From contig JAKOVQ010000010.1 of the NCBI GenBank assembly GCA_029781975.1, positions 170,375 to 234,374 of the forward strand: a stretch of 64,000 nucleotides of DNA, in the 5' to 3' direction. The notes beneath the pieces are model-generated. The model was not told the DNA's origin. It saw only the letters and a program-made list of their open reading frames with translations, and made no database searches. Positions 61,060 to 64,000 of this stretch are shown here, piece by piece. Both the position numbers and the translations under genes were made by a program. Position 1 is the stretch's first letter. Every line of letters starts with the position of its first letter. The DNA comes from Acidobacteriota bacterium. Lineage in GTDB: Bacteria; Acidobacteriota; Thermoanaerobaculia; UBA5066.

Positions 61060-64000
61060 CTTGGTTCTGCGCCCATCGCTGGTACGGATGGGTCGATGTA
61101 GGGGCTGCGGTTTGTCGTGACAAGGGCGGACGTGATCGCGTCCGCAATTGGCATTTCAGGATCGCGCTGAAGTTCCAGTGCGAGCCTCGCCGCGAACGTG
61201 ATGAGGCGCACCGTATCTTCGTCTCCCGGAACGACAGCACCGGGAAGCGAGTAAAGGGAGGGGAACCGGGTGATTCCCTTCGTTCTGCATCCGATTAGGG
61301 ACAGTGACTTCACCCTTAGGTTGACTCCATGTCCGCCGAGGAAGAAGTAGTTCTCTTGGTTAAGCGTGTCCATGTCACCAATAAGGAAATCCTCGCTCCC
61401 ATCCGCAAGCCCGACGCTGTGCCCCACGAGAATCACGTGGTCGCCAGGGCCCACGATGCGAGGAATGTCCCCGGGCCGGAATTCGCCTGCCCGCACATAG
61501 CCGACGCCTGCCCTGCAAAGCAACAGCGCTAGCGATTGTTCGAGCTTGGCATTGTAGTGTCCTTCGGGGAATGAGTTGAATACGTACACCGCAAGACCGG
61601 AGGGATCCGAGAAGTTCAAGGGACTCACGCGGGCGTAGAAGTACCCATTCTTGCTAGGAACGAGGTCCTCGGAAACAAACCGCCCCACGCCTGGCTGATA
61701 GAACCTCGCGCGGTAAGACAGCAGCCCCGCCTCGCCGACCTCCCTCCCCGTGTACGTGAAGGGGTGGGTCCTCGTCCCGGCCTCCGCCTTCACGCTCCCC
61801 CACGCATCGAAGACCACCGAGTGCGTTACCGCTCCTGACGCGTCGTTCGTCGCGACCACGCTCCCGAGCCCGTCGACGTCCAGGTAGCTCACAGCGCCGC
61901 CCCGGTTCATCGCCAGCGGCTCGTCGATCCCCGGCCCGTTCAGGAAGTAGGAGGTGCTCGAGTTGCTCGTCTCCCCGATGAGGTTCAGCCCGTCGTAGAG
62001 GTAGGTCGTCGTCACTCCCCCCACCGTCTTGCTCGTCCGTCTCCCCTGGTAGTCGTAGGTGTAGGCGGCGCTCTCGGATCCGCTTATCGTCTGCAGCCGG
62101 TTCTCCGGGTCGTACCCGAAGGTGAAGCTCCCCCCCGGCCCCTGCCGTGAGGTGGTGTTCCCCGCCGGGTCGGTGCCGTACGCGTTCACGCCGTCGCTCT
62201 CCAGCCGCTGGCCGTTCAGGGGGTTGCCCGGAGCCTTCAGGTAGCTGTACGTCTGCACGCTCGCGTCGATCCCCTGCGTCACCCGGTTACCGATGGCGTC
62301 GTAGGCCCAAGTATGGACTTGGCCGTTGAAGGGAGCCGCCGCCGGGTACTCCGCTCGGGTGAGCTGGTAGAGCGGGTCGTAGCCGTAGCGGGTGAGGGCG
62401 TTGGCGAGGCCCAGGGAGGGGAGCGTCGTCGTCTGGCTCGTCCTCTGCCCCAGGAGGGTCGGCTTGCCCGAGAGGTCGAGGTCGTAGCCGTAGGAGAACG
62501 CCGCGAGGGTCGTCGCGCCGAGGGCGTTCGTCAGGCTCGTCAGCCTCCCCTGGTCGTCGTAGGCGTAGCTCCGCGTCTGGCCGTTCGGGAAGGTGAGGGT
62601 GTCGTACTGGCCGCGCGGGGTGTAGGTCCAGGTGAAGGGGCCGGGGACGGGGCTCCAGCTGGCGGTGTGGAGGCTCCCGTCAGGGTTGTAGGCGTAGGTC
62701 GTCGTCGGCCCGGAGGAGATCTCGAGGGTCTCCACCCGGTCGTCGGGGGTGTAGGCGTACGACACCGTCCCGCGGCTCGCCTGGACGGAGCTCGTGAGGC
62801 GGTAGCGGTCGTCGTAGCCGAAGGTGTGGGTCTCCGGCGGAGAGACGGTCGTGTCGGCCACGGTGGTGAGCTTCTGGCCCTGGTAGGTGTAGGTGATGGT
62901 GCCGCCGGTGGAGTAGCTCTTCGTCTTCAGCCGCTTCAGGGGGTCGTAGCCGTAGGTGACGGTCGTCCCCCGCCGGTCGGTCTTGGTCTTCAGGAGCCCG
63001 TCGCCCTGGTAGGTGTAGGACGCCTGGCCGCCGTCGGGGAAGGTGGTGGCGTCGAGGCGGCCGGAGGGGTCGTAGTGGTAGGAGGTGACGTTGCCGTTGG
63101 GGTCGGTGATGGAGGTGAGGAAGCGGGCGGTGTACTGGTAGACGGTGGCTCCACCCGCCGCGTCCTCCGACCTTCGCAGCCGCCCCTCGGCGTCGTAGCC
63201 GAGGCGGGTGAGGCGGCCGTTGGGGTCGGTGATCTCCGTGAAGAGGAGGCCGCTCGACGATTCGAAGTGGTCGTAGGAGTAGGTGGTGGCGAAGGTCCGG
63301 CCCTCCACCGGGGGGAGGGTGACGGTGAGGACACGGCCGGGGGCGTCGTAGGTGTACGACGTCTCCTTCCCCTCCGGGTCAGTCACCCTGGTGACGCGGC
63401 CCAGGGGGTCGTGGTCGTAGCGGGTGACAGGGCGCGCGCCCGAGCCGGCCGGCCCGGTCACCGTCTCGAGGTTGCCGGCAGGGTCGTAGCCGTAGTCGGT
63501 CACGGCGCCGCCCGCGGTCGTCTGGCGGGTGACACGCCCCGCGGAGTCGTACTCGTACTGGCTGACGGCGTCCGTGGCCGTGCCGTCGGTCGCCACGCGG
63601 TAGACCGTCCGGAGGCTCCCCGGCCTCGTGGAGCCGGCCGGGTAGTAGTCGTAGGACCAGGCTTGCCAGTCGGGGTTCCGGACGTTCGTGGCGGGGTCCT
63701 TCGGGGTCACGCTGACGACTCTGTCCGGGAAGTCGGGGTCGTAGGCGTAGTCGTAGCGGACCGGGACGCTCCCCTGGGCGTCACGAGTTGCCGAGAGGAC
63801 CCTCCCCTTCCCGTCGTAGGTGTACTGCGAGGTCACGCCGGTCTGGTCGACCGTCTGGATCGGGTGGCCGTTCTCGTCGTAGGCGGTCGAGCCCGACGTG
63901 CCGCCGGGGTCGCTCCGGTCGGTGATCAGCCCGGACCCGGCGTCGAAGGTGTAGATGCTCTGGTGGCCGCCGGAGTCGCTCTTGGCGCTGTGGGTCGCGT
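61056..64000 (-). CDS. RHS/YD-repeat protein with variable C-terminal tip (5' end outside the window)
   Basis: The frame is open to the right edge, giving at least 980 residues; no start is visible. More than 20 YD repeats (for example YGYDPAGNLETVTG, YTYQGDGLLKTKTD) form the core. The conserved end GRFVSEDLVPSKNG...NFSDPSG leads to a tip of about 170 residues. The tip contains ILVGHSVGLADGSEDF and LSLIGCRTKG, a His...Cys spacing recalling caspase/CHAT-like or DUF4347-type peptidases, though GHSVG would also suit a lipase. GC content drops at the tip. A small exported gene overlaps the stop. Confidence 0.9.
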   Translation of the reverse strand, partial: ATHSAKSDSGGHQSIYTFDAGSGLITDRSDPGGTSGSTAYDENGHPIQTVDQTGVTSQYTYDGKGRVLSATRDAQGSVPVRYDYAYDPDFPDRVVSVTPKDPATNVRNPDWQAWSYDYYPAGSTRPGSLRTVYRVATDGTATDAVSQYEYDSAGRVTRQTTAGGAVTDYGYDPAGNLETVTGPAGSGARPVTRYDHDPLGRVTRVTDPEGKETSYTYDAPGRVLTVTLPPVEGRTFATTYSYDHFESSSGLLFTEITDPNGRLTRLGYDAEGRLRRSEDAAGGATVYQYTARFLTSITDPNGNVTSYHYDPSGRLDATTFPDGGQASYTYQGDGLLKTKTDRRGTTVTYGYDPLKRLKTKSYSTGGTITYTYQGQKLTTVADTTVSPPETHTFGYDDRYRLTSSVQASRGTVSYAYTPDDRVETLEISSGPTTTYAYNPDGSLHTASWSPVPGPFTWTYTPRGQYDTLTFPNGQTRSYAYDDQGRLTSLTNALGATTLAAFSYGYDLDLSGKPTLLGQRTSQTTTLPSLGLANALTRYGYDPLYQLTRAEYPAAAPFNGQVHTWAYDAIGNRVTQGIDASVQTYSYLKAPGNPLNGQRLESDGVNAYGTDPAGNTTSRQGPGGSFTFGYDPENRLQTISGSESAAYTYDYQGRRTSKTVGGVTTTYLYDGLNLIGETSNSSTSYFLNGPGIDEPLAMNRGGAVSYLDVDGLGSVVATNDASGAVTHSVVFDAWGSVKAEAGTRTHPFTYTGREVGEAGLLSYRARFYQPGVGRFVSEDLVPSKNGYFYARVSPLNFSDPSGLAVYVFNSFPEGHYNAKLEQSLALLLCRAGVGYVRAGEFRPGDIPRIVGPGDHVILVGHSVGLADGSEDFLIGDMDTLNQENYFFLGGHGVNLRVKSLSLIGCRTKGITRFPSLYSLPGAVVPGDEDTVRLITFAARLALELQRDPEMPIADAITSALVTTNRSPYIDPSVPAMGAEPR

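Noticed and set aside
61720-64000. Short periodic repeats as a CRISPR-like array
   Set aside because: The periodicity comes from YD-repeat codons in a continuous frame; there are no identical direct repeats with spacers.

Overview
The window is very GC-rich, with almost every wobble position G or C, so real genes cast long open shadows in the other frames. The gene content suggests an Acidobacteriota-like Gram-negative bacterium, possibly of the Thermoanaerobaculia type. The clues are an OAR-type TonB-dependent receptor with a carboxypeptidase-regulatory domain, a tricorn-like S41 protease, an S9 peptidase, a CocE/NonD hydrolase, secreted ankyrin and TPR proteins, and YD/RHS repeats. This assignment is inference; no rRNA, tRNA or CRISPR array was seen. 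Starts were chosen by Shine-Dalgarno sequence, signal peptide and family length, and many differ from the longest open frame.

Layout. 1-8.1 kb: the 5' end of a lipoprotein gene, the OAR-type receptor, a sirtuin and a tricorn-like protease. 8.2-12.6 kb (minus): two secreted ankyrin proteins, an ICMT-like methyltransferase, a small kinase-fold protein and a YeiH-type transporter, which is divergent from its LysR regulator across a perfect CTAAT-N5-ATTAG palindrome. 13.5-23.5 kb: an MBL hydrolase, a D-2-hydroxyacid dehydrogenase, an S9 peptidase, a CcdA plus thioredoxin-like pair, a triple-repeat DUF3011 protein, an unknown exported protein, proS and a start-less cupin. 23.5-42.4 kb: glycosyltransferase and PIG-L pair, CocE hydrolase, RluA-type synthase, aquaporin, GMC oxidoreductase, double-VOC protein, GH63-like glucosidase, TPR protein, flippase, glucose dehydrogenase/NDH-2 pair, and a sigma/anti-sigma pair.

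42.4-46.6 kb holds a tightly overlapping operon: a 22-codon leader ORF, a DUF692 (MbnB/HvfB-type) enzyme, a DUF2063 (HvfC-type) partner and a glycogen-debranching-type hydrolase. Then come a PAS-GGDEF-EAL protein with both catalytic signatures eroded, a chagasin-like protein, an SDR, an SMI1/KNR4 protein and an FHA-TM-trypsin protease coupled to an unknown gene. 52.6-58.9 kb (minus) is a tripartite efflux operon, tetR-MFP-RND, in which the RND pump and the TolC-type outer membrane factor are one continuous 1506-residue frame joined through an internal signal-peptide-like segment. 59-60.5 kb is an IS110-family element with a long 5' non-coding end suited to a bridge RNA. The last 3 kb is an RHS/YD-repeat protein running off the window. 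Its C-terminal tip drops sharply in GC, carries a His...Cys pattern, and overlaps by 4 bp a small exported protein, which is the layout of a polymorphic toxin with a candidate immunity gene.

The most unusual items are the RND::TolC fusion, the RHS tip/immunity pair and the DUF692/DUF2063/debranching-enzyme operon that lacks an evident Cys-rich precursor.
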